A stretch of DNA of 64,000 nucleotides from Streptomyces fagopyri (GTDB lineage Bacteria; Actinomycetota; Actinomycetes; Streptomycetales; Streptomycetaceae): contig NZ_CP045643.1 in the NCBI RefSeq assembly GCF_009498275.1, positions 2,108,001-2,172,000 on the forward strand, in the 5' to 3' direction. Positions 27,218-36,581 of the stretch are shown one piece after another; within the stretch, counting starts at the first letter, position 1, and each line of letters begins with the position of its first letter. A program made the position numbers and the translations under genes. A model generated the notes under the pieces. That model made no database searches and was not told the DNA's origin. It saw nothing but the letters and a program-made list of their open reading frames with translations.

Positions 27218-27751
27218 TCACTTCGGTGGCCGCGATGCGGCCGGTTTTGGTGCGGGGGTGGAGCAGATGAGGAGCGGACCTTCGTCGTCGCTCGCGGGAA
27301 GGCGGCCGTGGCTGCCGCGAAGAGCCGAGGGGTCGAGGGGCACGACCGCCATGCGGTAGCGCAGTCCCAGCTTCTTGCGGGCCGGCGCCGTGGCGGCCTT
27401 CACCTTCACGTAGGCGTCGAGGGGGTCCGTGAACGGTTCGGCCGGGTCGTAGCCGGGTTTGCGGTGGATCTCGACGAGCCGCGCGAAGTCGGGGGCGCGG
27501 GCGTCGTCGAGCCAGTAGTAGTACGTGAACCAGGCGTCCGGTTCGGCGACGGCGACGAGTTCGCCGGAGCGGGGATGGTCGAGGTGGTGGGCCTTCTTGC
27601 CCTCGTCGTCGAGGAGCCGCTCGATGCCGGCCAGGCCGGCGAGCGCGGCCCTGGTGGCGTCCAGGTCCTCGGGCCGGCGCACGTAGACGTGGGCGATCTG
27701 GTGGTCGGCGACCGCGAAGGCGCGGGAGGCCATCGGGTCGAGGTACTCCAT
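27218..27751 (-). pseudogene. C-terminal stump of an alkaline phosphatase-superfamily gene
   Basis: 177 codons, MEYLDPMASRAFAVADHQIA onward. AFAVADHQIAHVYV, LDHPRSGELVAV, WFTYYYWLDD, RAPDFARLVEIHRKPGYDP and RGSHGRLP are the C-terminal landmarks of the alkaline phosphatase/nucleotide pyrophosphatase proteins (about 450 residues) that accompany sugar isomerases in Streptomyces. The N-terminal two thirds with the metal-binding Asp/Thr/His residues is absent, and only about 90 bp separate it from the next gene. The last 20 codons (Pro/Ser/Lys-rich) also look frayed. I judge it a deletion remnant; an intact short gene with a new role cannot be excluded. Confidence 0.65.
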
Positions 27752-27842
27752 GCCGTCCTGGGTGTGCGTGTGAACCGTGTGCCGCGGCCGGGCCGCGGTG
27801 GGCGGCGTTCGCCGGCTGGGACGGACGCCGCCCGCCGCGGGG

Positions 27843-28847
27843 CTAGTCGTTGCCGCCGAACGCCGCGTCGAAGGAGGCCGACGGCGGCTCGAAGTCGTAC
27901 GCCCTGAGGCGGGTCAGGGCCTCGGGTGCGCCCTGGAGCCGGTCCATTCCGGCGTCCTCCCACTCGACCGAGACGGGACCCGAGTAGTCGATGGAGCGCA
28001 GCATGCGGAAGACGTCCTCCCAGGGCACGTCGCCGTGGCCCGCGGAGACGAAGTCCCAGCCGCGGCGCGGGTCCCCCCAGGGCAGGTGCGATCCGAGGCG
28101 GCCGTTGCGTCCGTCGAGCCGCTTGCGGGCCTCCTTGCAGTCGACGTGGTAGATGCGGTCGCGGAAGTCGTAGAGGAAACCGACCGGGTCGAGGTCCTGC
28201 CACACGAAGTGCGAGGGGTCGAAGTTCAGCCCGAACGCGGGCCGGTGGCCGACCGCCTTCAGGGCCTCGTGGGTGGTCCAGTAGTCGTAGGCGATCTCGC
28301 TGGGGTGGACCTCGTGCGCGAACCGGACGCCCTGCGCGTCGAAGACGTCCAGGATCGGGTTCCAGCGTGTCGCGAAGTCCTCGTAGCCGCGTGCGATCAT
28401 CGATTCGGGTGCGGGCGGGAACATGGCGACCAGGTGCCAGATGGCCGAGCCCGTGAAGCCGATGACGGTGTCGACCCCGAGGGCCGCGGCGGCCCGCGCG
28501 GTGTCGGCGATCTCGGCGGCGGCCCGTCGCCGTACGCCTTCGGGTTCGCCGTCGCCCCAGATGCGGGCGGGCAGGATGGCCCGGTGGCGTTCGTCGATGA
28601 TGGCGTCGCAGACGGCCTGGCCGACCAGGTGGTTGGAGATCGCCCAGCACTTCAGGCCGTACTTGTCGAGGAGTGCGTGCCGGGACTCGATGTAGGTGGG
28701 GTCGGCGAGCGCCTTGTCGACCTCGAAGTGGTCGCCCCAGCAGGCGAGTTCGAGTCCGTCGTAGCCGAAGTCCCGGGCGAGCCGGCAGACCTCTTCGAGC
28801 GGCAGGTCGGCCCACTGGCCGGTGAAGAGTGTGAAGGTGCGCGGCAT
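27843..28847 (-). CDS. sugar phosphate isomerase/epimerase (TIM barrel)
   Basis: 334 residues, ATG at 28845-28847. Cytosolic xylose-isomerase-like barrel. [20 protein letters not shown] begins the barrel; likely divalent-metal ligands are in [43 protein letters not shown] and [11 protein letters not shown] (Glu-Asp/His-His-Glu pattern). Such enzymes work with Gfo/Idh oxidoreductases on inositols or 3-keto-sugars, and the next upstream gene is one of these, two bases before this start. That near-overlap means translational coupling. Confidence 0.88.
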   Translation of the reverse strand: MPRTFTLFTGQWADLPLEEVCRLARDFGYDGLELACWGDHFEVDKALADPTYIESRHALLDKYGLKCWAISNHLVGQAVCDAIIDERHRAILPARIWGDGEPEGVRRRAAAEIADTARAAAALGVDTVIGFTGSAIWHLVAMFPPAPESMIARGYEDFATRWNPILDVFDAQGVRFAHEVHPSEIAYDYWTTHEALKAVGHRPAFGLNFDPSHFVWQDLDPVGFLYDFRDRIYHVDCKEARKRLDGRNGRLGSHLPWGDPRRGWDFVSAGHGDVPWEDVFRMLRSIDYSGPVSVEWEDAGMDRLQGAPEALTRLRAYDFEPPSASFDAAFGGND

Positions 28848-28849
28848 GG

Positions 28850-30262
28850 CTAGAGGTCTCCTCGAACCGCTGGGGAGGCGGCAGTCACGGGTGTGACGGC
28901 CACGGGGGTGTAGACGGAGTTCTTCTCGGCGCTCTCCTCGACCGCCGCGAGGACGCGCTGTACCTGTAGGCCGTCCGCGAAGGACGGCACGGGCCGCCGG
29001 CCGGCCGCCACCGCTCGCACCAGGTCGTGGGCCTGGTGGGTGAAGGTGTGTTCGTAGCCGAGGCCGTGGCCCGGCGGCCACCACGCGTCCAGGTAGGGGT
29101 GGTCGGGTTCGGTGACGAGGATGCGGCGGAAGCCGGCGTGGGTGCCGGGCTCGGTGTGGTCGTGGTACGAGAGTTCGTTGAGCCGTTCCAGGTCGAAGGC
29201 CAACGAGCCGCGCTCGCCGTTGAGTTCGATGCGCAGGGCGTTCTTGCGTCCGGTCGCGAACCGGGACGCCTCGAAGGAGGCGAGGGCGCCGGAGGCGAAG
29301 CGGCCGGTGAAGAGGGCGGCGTCGTCGACGGTCACGATGCCGAGGCCGGCCCGGTCGGACACGGTTGACAGACCGCTCGACGCGGCGGCGGGGAGCGGCC
29401 GCTGCCGTACGAAGGTCTCGGTGAGCGCGGAGACCCCGATGACCGGTTCGCCCGCCAGGTACTGGGCGAGGTCGATGATGTGCGCCCCGAGGTCGCCGAG
29501 CGCGCCGGACCCCGCACGTTCTCTGCGCAGTCGCCAGGTGAGCGGGAACTCCGGGTCCACCAGCCAGTCCTGGAGGTACGTCACCCGTACGTGCCGCAGG
29601 GTGCCCAGTCGCCCTTCGCCGACCATGGTCCGGGCCAGCGAGGTCGCGGGCAGCCGACGGTAGTTGAAGCCGACCATGGCCACCTGGCCGCGGGCGGCGG
29701 CTGCTTCGGCGGCCGCCGTCATCGCTTCCGCCTCCTCGACGGTGTTGGCGAGCGGCTTCTCGCACAGCACGTGCTTGCCGGCGGCGAGGGCGGCGAGCGC
29801 GATCTCGGCGTGGCTGTCGCCGGGGGTGCAGATGTCGACGAGGTCGACGTCGTCACGGGCGATCAGCGCACGCCAGTCGGTCTCGGCCGCCGCCCAGCCG
29901 TGCCGGTCGGCCATGGCGCGGACGCCTTCCGCGTCACGGCCGCAGACGGCGGCGAGGACCGGGCGGCGCGGCAGGTCGAAGACGCGGCCCACGGTGCGCC
30001 AGCCCTGGGAGTGGGCGGCGCCCATGAACGCGTACCCGACCATGCCCACGCCGAGCACCGGCTTGTCGGCCTCCCGCACCCCGGACCCCCGTACCGGGGT
30101 GCTCGTGGCCGCCGTCCCCCGCACCGGGGTCTCCCCCGGTGCGGCCTCCCTCTCGGCCGCCGCCTCGCTCACGGCGACGTCCCCCGCGGGTGCCGCCGCC
30201 CCGGCCTGATCCACTCGGGCCGCCTCCGCCCCGGCCTGCTCGCGCTGGTGCGGCTCTCCCAT
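28850..30262 (-). CDS. Gfo/Idh/MocA-family oxidoreductase
   Basis: 470 residues, GAGGAGG eight bases before ATG. NAD(P)-binding domain from about residue 68 ([20 protein letters not shown]), the [18 protein letters not shown] motif with the family Lys, and [14 protein letters not shown] with the His/Asp typical of the active site. It should oxidise or reduce a hydroxyl of a sugar or cyclitol. Residues 1-67 are an Ala/Glu/Pro-rich extension with a repeated PVRG-x-STPVRG pattern, not part of the family fold; the strong ribosome site supports its being translated. It is coupled to the isomerase gene and placed just after the ABC importer genes. Confidence 0.88.
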   Translation of the reverse strand: MGEPHQREQAGAEAARVDQAGAAAPAGDVAVSEAAAEREAAPGETPVRGTAATSTPVRGSGVREADKPVLGVGMVGYAFMGAAHSQGWRTVGRVFDLPRRPVLAAVCGRDAEGVRAMADRHGWAAAETDWRALIARDDVDLVDICTPGDSHAEIALAALAAGKHVLCEKPLANTVEEAEAMTAAAEAAAARGQVAMVGFNYRRLPATSLARTMVGEGRLGTLRHVRVTYLQDWLVDPEFPLTWRLRRERAGSGALGDLGAHIIDLAQYLAGEPVIGVSALTETFVRQRPLPAAASSGLSTVSDRAGLGIVTVDDAALFTGRFASGALASFEASRFATGRKNALRIELNGERGSLAFDLERLNELSYHDHTEPGTHAGFRRILVTEPDHPYLDAWWPPGHGLGYEHTFTHQAHDLVRAVAAGRRPVPSFADGLQVQRVLAAVEESAEKNSVYTPVAVTPVTAASPAVRGDL

Positions 30263-30311
30263 ACGGATGTCCTCCTCGTCGTGACGCTGTGGGGGATGTG
30301 GGCGCGGCGGA

Positions 30312-31361
30312 TCACTTGAAGCCGGTGGACATGTACTGACCGACGTTGTCCTTGTCGACGACGGCGGAGTAGAGGGTGAGCGAGGCCGGGATCTCGAACT
30401 CGGCGAGGCCGCCCACCCCCTTGCCCTGACCGAGCGCTCGGGCCAGGTCGATCGCGGACGCAGCCATGGTCGGCGGGTACAGGACGGTGGCCTTCAGGAC
30501 GCTGTTGCCGGCCTCGATGGCCTGGAAGGCGGAGAGCGCGCCCGCGCCGCCCACCATCAGGAAGTCGCTGCGGCCGGCCTGGTCGATCGCGCGCAGCGCG
30601 CCCACACCCTGATCGTCGTCGTGGTTCCACAGGGCGTCGAACTTGGGCTGTGCCTGGAGGAGTTGGGACATCTTGGCCTGACCGGACTCGACGGTGAACT
30701 CGGCGGCCTGGCGGGCGACCTTCTTGATGTTCGGGTAGTTCTTCAGGGCCGCGTCGAAGCCCTGGGTCCGCTGCTTGGTCAGCTCCAGGTTGTCGAGCCC
30801 GGCGAGTTCGATGACCCGGGCACCCTGTTTGTCCTTGAGCTGCTCGCCGATGTAGTGACCGGCGCTCAGGCCCATGCCGTAGTTGTCGCCGCCGATCCAG
30901 CAGCGGTACGCCTGGGGGGAGTTGAAGATCCGGTCGAGGTTGACGACGGGAATGCCGGCGCGCATCGCCTTGAGTCCGACCTGGGTGAGCGCCTTGCCGT
31001 CGGCGGGCAGCACCACCAGGACGTCGACCTTCTTGTTGATCAGTGTCTCGATCTGGCCGATCTGCGCGGCGGTGTCGTTGGAGCCCTCGGTGATCTCCAG
31101 GGTCACGTCCGCGTACTTCTTCGCGCGGTTCTTCGCGTTGTCGTTGATCGCGTTGAGCCAGCCGTGGTCGGCCTGCGGGCCCGCGAAGCCGATGGTGACG
31201 TGCTTGCCGGGCTTGTCGTCGGCGGCCGGCCGGTCGTTCGAGGCCGGCTTCTCGTCCTTGGTGTCGTTGCTGGTGCAGCCGGTCAGGAGGGCGCCGGCCG
31301 AGACGGCGGCGGTCCCGAGGAGCAGTCCTCGGCGGCTGGTGACGTGCGTGGGTGCTGGCAT
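30312..31361 (-). CDS. ribose-type sugar ABC transporter, substrate-binding lipoprotein
   Basis: 349 residues. Leader RRGLLLGTAAVSAGALLTGC combines twin Arg with a lipobox (LLTGC, Cys29), so a Tat-exported lipoprotein is likely. A charged linker (DTKDEKPASNDRPAADDKPG) leads to a periplasmic-binding-protein type 4 fold: KHVTIGFAGPQADHGWLNAI, QIGQIETLINKKVDVLVVLP, RAGIPVVNLDR and DALWNHDDDQG. It should deliver a monosaccharide or cyclitol to the permease and ATPase encoded upstream in the same operon. Confidence 0.9.
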   Translation of the reverse strand: MPAPTHVTSRRGLLLGTAAVSAGALLTGCTSNDTKDEKPASNDRPAADDKPGKHVTIGFAGPQADHGWLNAINDNAKNRAKKYADVTLEITEGSNDTAAQIGQIETLINKKVDVLVVLPADGKALTQVGLKAMRAGIPVVNLDRIFNSPQAYRCWIGGDNYGMGLSAGHYIGEQLKDKQGARVIELAGLDNLELTKQRTQGFDAALKNYPNIKKVARQAAEFTVESGQAKMSQLLQAQPKFDALWNHDDDQGVGALRAIDQAGRSDFLMVGGAGALSAFQAIEAGNSVLKATVLYPPTMAASAIDLARALGQGKGVGGLAEFEIPASLTLYSAVVDKDNVGQYMSTGFK

Positions 31362-31381
31362 GGCGGTGAACCCTTCCCGTG

Positions 31382-32401
31382 TCAGGTCGTGCTTGCGGTG
31401 CGCCGCTGGACCAGGACCGCGGCGACGATGATCGCGCCCTTGGCGATCTGCTGGACGTCGCTCTGCAGGTTGTTCAGCGCGAAGATGTTGGTGATCGTGG
31501 TGAAGATCAGTACGCCGAGCACGGAGCCGGTGATGGTGCCGCGGCCGCCGCTCAGCAGCGTGCCGCCGATGATCGCGGCCGCGATGGCGTCGAGTTCGTA
31601 CAGGTTGCCGTTGGTGTTCTGGCCCGAGCCCGACAGGATGATCAGCAGGAAGGCCGCTATGCCGCAGCACAGTCCGGAGAGCAGGTAGAGGTACAGCCGC
31701 TGACGTCGTACGTCGATGCCGGCGAGCCGGGCGGCCTCCGCGTTGCCGCCGACGGCGACCGTGCGGCGGCCGAAGGTGGTGCGGTTGAGGATCAGCCAGC
31801 CGATGACCGTGACGACGGCGAAGACCAGCACCAGCGGGGGAACGCCCAGTACGTACGAGTCGCGTTCGCCGAGATTCAGGATCGCGTCGACGCTGACGAT
31901 CTGGGTCCTGCCGTCGGTGATCTGGAGCGCGAGACCGCGGGCCGAGGCGAGCATGGCGAGGGTCGCGATGAACGGCACCATGCCGCCGTACGCGATGAGC
32001 AGACCGTTGACCAGGCCGCAGCCCACACCGACCAGCACCGCGGTGAAGAGGATGCCCGCGAAGCCGTACTCCTGGGTGGCCACCGTGGTCGCCCACACCG
32101 AGGAGAGCGCGACGATCGCGCCGACCGACAGGTCGATGCCGCCCGAGGTGATCACGAAGGTCATGCCGACGGTGACCACGCCGATCACCGAGGCCTGGGT
32201 GAGGACGAGTTGGAGGTTACGGGTGTCGAGGAACTCGTCGGGCTTGGTGATGCCGCCGATGACGATCAGGGCGACGAGCACGCCGAGGAGAGAGAGGGTG
32301 CGCACGTCGGCGCGGGCGCCGAGCGTGCGCCAGGCGGGGAGTTCACCCATCGGTGGCACCTTGCCGGTGCTGCCCCGGGGCGGGGACACGGGCTGCGTCA
32401 T
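31382..32401 (-). CDS. ribose-type sugar ABC transporter permease
   Basis: 339 residues with about ten hydrophobic segments of the RbsC class. The signature VTVGMTFVITSGGIDLSVGA lies near residue 90 and AIAAAIIGGTLLSGGRGTIT near residue 275, both typical of the family. The start overlaps the stop of the ATPase gene by 4 bp (ATGA), so synthesis is coupled. Its partner binding protein follows 20 bp downstream. Confidence 0.92.
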   Translation of the reverse strand: MTQPVSPPRGSTGKVPPMGELPAWRTLGARADVRTLSLLGVLVALIVIGGITKPDEFLDTRNLQLVLTQASVIGVVTVGMTFVITSGGIDLSVGAIVALSSVWATTVATQEYGFAGILFTAVLVGVGCGLVNGLLIAYGGMVPFIATLAMLASARGLALQITDGRTQIVSVDAILNLGERDSYVLGVPPLVLVFAVVTVIGWLILNRTTFGRRTVAVGGNAEAARLAGIDVRRQRLYLYLLSGLCCGIAAFLLIILSGSGQNTNGNLYELDAIAAAIIGGTLLSGGRGTITGSVLGVLIFTTITNIFALNNLQSDVQQIAKGAIIVAAVLVQRRTASTT

Positions 32402-33915
32402 GATGCCGGACTTCCTTCCATGACGAGGTCGAGTACACGGTGTTCGTCGAGCTCCCCGGCGGGGGCGGTGTGCACGACCCGGCCCTCGCGCAGCACCAGC
32501 ACACGGTCGGCGAGCCCCAGCACCTCGGGCACCTCGCTCGACACCAGCAGGACGGCCAGGCCCTCGTCGGCGAGACGGCGGACGACCGCGTACAGCTCGG
32601 CACGCGCGCCGACGTCGACACCGCGGGTCGGCTCGTCGAGGAGCAGCACCCGGCAGCCGCGCAGCAGCCAGCGCGCCAGGACCGCCTTCTGCTGGTTGCC
32701 GCCGGACAGGGTGCGGACCGGGGCCGAGGGGTTGTCGGGGCGCAGCGACAGTTCACGGGTCGCCGCACGCGCCGCTCCCCGTTCCGCTCCCCGGTCGATC
32801 CAGCCCCCGCGGGCGAAGCGGGACATGGAGGACACGGAGACGTTGCGGGTGACGGACTCCAGCATCAGCAGGGCCTGTGCCTTGCGCTCCTCGGGGGCGA
32901 GCCCGAGTCCGGCGCGGACGGCGGCGCGGACGCTGCCGGGCCGCAACGGCCTTCCGTCCACGTGGACCTGGCCGCCGGTCGGCCTGCGCGCGCCGTAGAT
33001 CGTCTCCAGGATCTCGGAGCGTCCGGAGCCGACGAGCCCGGCCAGGCCGACGATCTCGCCGGGGCGCACGTCGAGGTCCAGCGGCGCGAACTCGCCCGCG
33101 CGGGCGAGTCCCCGGACCCGCAGCACGGGTTCTGCCGTGGGCTGCCGCGTGGGCCGGTCCGGGAAGACGTATTCGACGTTGCGTCCCGTCATCAGTGCGA
33201 CGACCTCGCGGGTCGGCGTGGACTTCGCGGGCAGTCCGACCGCCACCGCCCGGCCGTCCTTGAGCACGGTCACGCGGTCGCCGATGCGGCGGATCTCCTC
33301 CAGCCGGTGCGAGATGTAGACGACGGCGACGCCGTCCGCGGTGAGGCCGGCGACGATACGGAAGAGGTTGTCGACCTCGTCGGGGTCCAGCGCCGCGGAC
33401 GGCTCGTCCATGACGATGAGGCGTACCTCGTGGGAGAGCGCCCGTGCCATGGAGACGATCTGCCGCTGCGCGGCGGAGAGTTCGCCGACGAGCCGGGCCG
33501 GATCGATCTCGGGGTGTCCGAGCCGTTCGAGGAGAGCGGCCGTGGACGCGCGCGCCGCCTTTCCCCGGACGACGAATCCGGCCGAGGTGGGTTCGTGTCC
33601 GAGGTGGACGTTCTCGGCCACCGACAGGCCCTCCACCAGGTCGAGTTCCTGGTAGATGGTGGCGATGCCGAGGCGCATGGCCGCGATCGGGGAGCGGAGC
33701 GCCACGGGCTCGCCGCGCCAGCCGATCGTGCCGTCGTCGGGCTGGTGCGCGCCGGACAGCACCTTGATGAGGGTGGACTTCCCGGCCCCGTTCTGGCCGA
33801 GCAGACAGTGGACCTCGCCGACCTGTACGTCCAGGTCGACGCCGTCGAGGGCGCGGACGCCGGGGAAGGACTTGGTGATGCCGGACATGGTGAGCAGCGG
33901 TGGTTCTGGTGCCAT
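32398..33915 (-). CDS. ribose-type sugar ABC transporter ATP-binding protein (two NBDs)
   Basis: 505 residues, AAGGGGAACC before the ATG. Tandem nucleotide-binding domains. First: GQNGAGKSTLIKVLSG, ELSAAQRQIVSMARAL, VRLIVMDEPSAALD. Second: GLAGLVGSGRSEILETIYGA with the usual degenerate Walker A, RTLSGGNQQKAVLARWLLRG and VLLLDEPTRGVDVGA. This is the RbsA/MglA layout. It energises import through the permease encoded next. First gene of the transporter block; the preceding 240 bp holds a 30-bp direct repeat and separates it from the ROK regulator. Confidence 0.93.
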   Translation of the reverse strand: MAPEPPLLTMSGITKSFPGVRALDGVDLDVQVGEVHCLLGQNGAGKSTLIKVLSGAHQPDDGTIGWRGEPVALRSPIAAMRLGIATIYQELDLVEGLSVAENVHLGHEPTSAGFVVRGKAARASTAALLERLGHPEIDPARLVGELSAAQRQIVSMARALSHEVRLIVMDEPSAALDPDEVDNLFRIVAGLTADGVAVVYISHRLEEIRRIGDRVTVLKDGRAVAVGLPAKSTPTREVVALMTGRNVEYVFPDRPTRQPTAEPVLRVRGLARAGEFAPLDLDVRPGEIVGLAGLVGSGRSEILETIYGARRPTGGQVHVDGRPLRPGSVRAAVRAGLGLAPEERKAQALLMLESVTRNVSVSSMSRFARGGWIDRGAERGAARAATRELSLRPDNPSAPVRTLSGGNQQKAVLARWLLRGCRVLLLDEPTRGVDVGARAELYAVVRRLADEGLAVLLVSSEVPEVLGLADRVLVLREGRVVHTAPAGELDEHRVLDLVMEGSPAS

Positions 33916-34062
33916 GGCGGTTCCCCTTGGCGGGCGTGCGGGCCGGTTTCAGGGCAGGGCGGAGCAGCGCGGAGAGCGGGGCGGAGTGGAGTGGAGCGGC
34001 GACGGCGGAACACGTGGCGCGGGTGCGGATGCGGTCTCGGGTACGGCTGTGGTGCGCTTACG

Positions 34063-34129
34063 GGTGCGGGTGCGCTTGCGGGTGGTGCGGGTTCACTCAG
34101 GTGCGGGTGCGCTTGCGGGTGGTGCGGGT
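34063..34129. repeat. two identical 30-bp direct repeats
   Basis: 30-bp copies at 34063-34092 and 34100-34129 start GGTGCGGGTGCGCTTGCGGG and are separated by 7 bp. They are in the promoter gap of the ABC operon, so could hold binding sites, but the sequence is low-complexity GGTGCG. Confidence 0.7.
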
Positions 34130-34155
34130 GCGCTCAAGTACGGCTGCGGGTGCGG

Positions 34156-35337
34156 CTACGCGGGCGAGAAGAGGTGATCGCTGATGAGGCGGGCCGCGCC
34201 GATGACTCCGGCGGTGGGGCCCAACTCCCCCAGGACGATGGGCAGATTGCCCGTGGCGAGTGGCAGCGACTGGCGGTAGACCTGGGTTCGGATCGCGGCG
34301 AGCAGGGTGTGGCCGAGGCCTGTCACCCCACCGCCGATCACCACCAGGCCCGGATTGAAGAAGCTGACGAGAGCGGCGATGACCTGGCCGGTGCGGTTGC
34401 CGCCCTCACGGATCAGGTCGAGGGCGGTGGCGTCGCCGGCCGCGGCCGCCGCGGCGACATCGACGGCGGTGAGCGTGCCGGCCGCCTCCAGCCGGGCGGC
34501 GAGTTCCACCGAGAGTCCCTGCTGGGCGGCGTCCGTGGCGTCCCGGGCGAGTGCGGCGCCGCTGAAGTGGGCCTCCAGGCAGCCGCGGTTCCCGCAGGCG
34601 CACGGGCGGCCGTCCGGCACCGCCTGGATGTGCCCGATGTCGCCCGCGCTGCCCGTCGTCCCGCGGTAGACCTCTCCGCCGACGACGATGCCGCAGCCGA
34701 TACCGGTGCCGATCTTGACGCAGAGGAAGTCGCCCACGGAGCGTGCGACGCCCGCGTGCTGCTCCCCCATCGCCATCAGGTTCACGTCGTTGTCGACCAT
34801 CACGGGGCAGCCGAGATCCTGGCTGAGCGCCTCGCGGACCGGGAACCCGTCCCAGCCCGGCATGATCGGCGGGGCCACCGGGACGCCCTCCGGGAAGCGG
34901 ACCGGACCCGGGACGCCGATCCCGGCGCCGTCGAATCCCTCCGCGAGTCCGGAGGACCTCAGTTTGGCCGCCATGGCGAGTACCTGCTCGAACACGGCGA
35001 CCGGGCCCTCACGGACGTCCATGGGCTGGTTGAGGTGCCCGAGCACCTCCAGTTCGGCGTTGGTGACCGCCACGTCGATCGAGGTCGCCCCGATGTCGAC
35101 GCCGAGGAAGCGCAGCGCCGGGGCGAGCCGGATGTTGTGGGAGCGGCGGCCGCCGCGGGACGCGGCGAGTCCGTCGGCGACGACGAGCCCGGTCTCCAGG
35201 AGCCGTTCCACCTCGACGGCCAGCTTCGACCGAGAGAGGTCGACCTGATCACCCAGTTGGGCACGGGAGTTGGGGCCGCCGTCTCGCAACAGGCGCAGCA
35301 GTCGCGCCTGGTGCGCGTTCGCGGGTCGAGCCGTCAT
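34156..35337 (-). CDS. ROK-family transcriptional repressor
   Basis: 393 residues from the ATG at 35335-35337 (a GTG three codons earlier sits closer to GGGGAGGGG and is an equal alternative). N-terminal winged HTH (HQARLLRLLRDGGPNSRAQL, VDLSRSKLAVEVERLLETGL), then the ROK sugar-kinase-like domain: FLGVDIGATSIDVAVTN, PVMVDNDVNLMAMGE, and the zinc motif ACGNRGCLEAHFSG. It probably represses the adjacent sugar importer and catabolic genes until their sugar binds; it lies on the same strand just upstream of them. Confidence 0.9.
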   Translation of the reverse strand: MTARPANAHQARLLRLLRDGGPNSRAQLGDQVDLSRSKLAVEVERLLETGLVVADGLAASRGGRRSHNIRLAPALRFLGVDIGATSIDVAVTNAELEVLGHLNQPMDVREGPVAVFEQVLAMAAKLRSSGLAEGFDGAGIGVPGPVRFPEGVPVAPPIMPGWDGFPVREALSQDLGCPVMVDNDVNLMAMGEQHAGVARSVGDFLCVKIGTGIGCGIVVGGEVYRGTTGSAGDIGHIQAVPDGRPCACGNRGCLEAHFSGAALARDATDAAQQGLSVELAARLEAAGTLTAVDVAAAAAAGDATALDLIREGGNRTGQVIAALVSFFNPGLVVIGGGVTGLGHTLLAAIRTQVYRQSLPLATGNLPIVLGELGPTAGVIGAARLISDHLFSPA

Positions 35338-35540
35338 ACGTCTCACGAGCCCCTCCCCGCCTCGATCGGCCTGTGTCCAACGGGATTTGGCCACATCGCC
35401 GTGGCTTGCTTTCGAGGGGAACGTAGCAGCGGCTGCCGGGAGTGGGAAGAAGTAGCGCAGAGATTGCCGTCAACTTTCTCCACTGAGAGGACAAAGCACG
35501 GGGCGTACGGGACGCACAGGTGTCCCGGGGGGGCGGCGTT

Positions 35541-35645
35541 CCGGGCCGGTACCGGGGTCCGGGCGGCCGGTGGGCGGGCTCCGGGCCGGTACCGGTGGGC
35601 GGGCGGCCGGTGGGCGGGCTCCGGGCCGGTACCGGTGGGCGGGCT
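35541..35645. repeat. 40-bp tandem repeat, 2.6 copies
   Basis: Units at 35541-35580 and 35581-35620 plus a partial copy from 35621 start CCGGGCCGGTACCGG; the last runs right up to the stop codon of the GntR gene (35644). Period exactly 40, few changes between copies. Confidence 0.85.
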
Positions 35646-36318
35646 ACTTCTCGCGCTCGTGGTACGTCTTGCGCGTGTGCTCGGTGTGTTCGCGCATGAC
35701 CTGGGTGGCGCGGGGTTCGTCGCGGTCGGCGATGGCCGCGATGAGGTCGCGGTGCTCGATCCAGGACTGTCCGCCACGCTGCCGGGCGACCGGCGTGTAG
35801 TACCAGCGCACCCGCCGGTCGACCTGGGCGGCCAGTTCCGCGAGGACGGTGTTCCCGGCCAGCTCCATGACCTTCGTGTGGAAACGGGCGTTGATCGCGA
35901 CCGCGCCGTCCACGTCGTCGGCGGCGACCGCGCGCTCGCCCTCGGCGCACAGCTCCTCCAGGGCGGTGATGCCGGCGGAGCCCGCGTTGGCGGCGGCGAG
36001 CCGGGCGGCCTCGGCCTCCAGGAGCGTGCGGACCGTGAGGAGTTGATCGGCCTCCTCCTCCGTCGGCTCGTGCACGAACGCGCCCTGGGCGGGCCGCAGA
36101 TCGACCCACCCCTCGGTGTTCAGCCGCTGCAGCGCCTCGCGTACGGGCTGCCGGGAGACACCGAGGTGCCCGGCGAGTTCACTCTCGACCAGGTGCTGGC
36201 CCGGCTGGAGGGCGCGTGTCGTGATGAGTTCGAGCAGCGCCTCGTAGACACGGTCACGCAGCGGGCCGGGCCGCTCGAGCCTGGGCACCGCCCCCTGCGG
36301 CAGTCCTGTCGACAACAT
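35644..36318 (-). CDS. GntR/FadR-family transcriptional regulator
   Basis: 224 residues starting MLSTGLPQGA, with GGAGGGGGA before the ATG; an earlier ATG would translate a 17-bp repeat array and is unlikely. N-terminal winged HTH (LRDRVYEALLELITTRALQP, SELAGHLGVSRQPVREALQR) and a FadR-type C-terminal helical domain with candidate metal ligands in NARFHTKVMEL (His), and HRDLIAAIADRD. It sits between the sugar cluster and the C1/C2-acid genes. A TTTCGTCTACAG site in its own upstream gap resembles motifs at the oxalate and formate operons, so I propose it as their regulator (inference). Confidence 0.88.
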   Translation of the reverse strand: MLSTGLPQGAVPRLERPGPLRDRVYEALLELITTRALQPGQHLVESELAGHLGVSRQPVREALQRLNTEGWVDLRPAQGAFVHEPTEEEADQLLTVRTLLEAEAARLAAANAGSAGITALEELCAEGERAVAADDVDGAVAINARFHTKVMELAGNTVLAELAAQVDRRVRWYYTPVARQRGGQSWIEHRDLIAAIADRDEPRATQVMREHTEHTRKTYHEREK

Positions 36319-36359
36319 CGCGGTCCCCCTCCTGGGCAGCGGTGGACACAGCGGCCGGA

Positions 36360-36444
36360 ACGTCGCCGTCCCACAGACGCCTCCGTCCGGGAAACGTCCT
36401 CGTCGCCTGAACGTCCGCGTCACCGGAACGTCTCCGTCGCCGGA
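36360..36444. repeat. five tandem 17-bp repeats upstream of gntR
   Basis: Five units in exact 17-bp phase; the last three are close (ACGTC-nn-CGTC-n-CC-n-GA at 36394, 36411, 36428), the first two decayed. They occupy the leader of the GntR gene. Confidence 0.7.
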
Positions 36445-36495
36445 TGCCGCGGCCACCGGTGAGCCAGATTCTTCGGAAAGCCAGTATCAATTGTC

Positions 36496-36507
36496 TTTCG
36501 TCTACAG
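36496..36507. promoter_or_regulatory. possible GntR autoregulatory half-site
   Basis: TTTCGTCTACAG lies in an AT-rich island 178 bp upstream of the GntR start and matches 11 of 12 bases of TTTCGTCGACAG at 42543-42554 before the formate dehydrogenase operon. GTCTACAGTCTAC continues it as a direct CTAC repeat. Confidence 0.45.
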
Positions 36508-36581
36508 TCTACGCCGCGCAAAAACCAGGGGGTGAGGTGGTAGCGCGCGTCACATCGGCCCTCCGCCGCAGGTCACGGCGT

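Noticed and set aside
32440..36462. 1,340-codon plus-strand frame opposite the ABC ATPase, ROK and GntR genes
   Set aside because: Shadow of three minus-strand genes with complete motifs; also crosses several repeat arrays.
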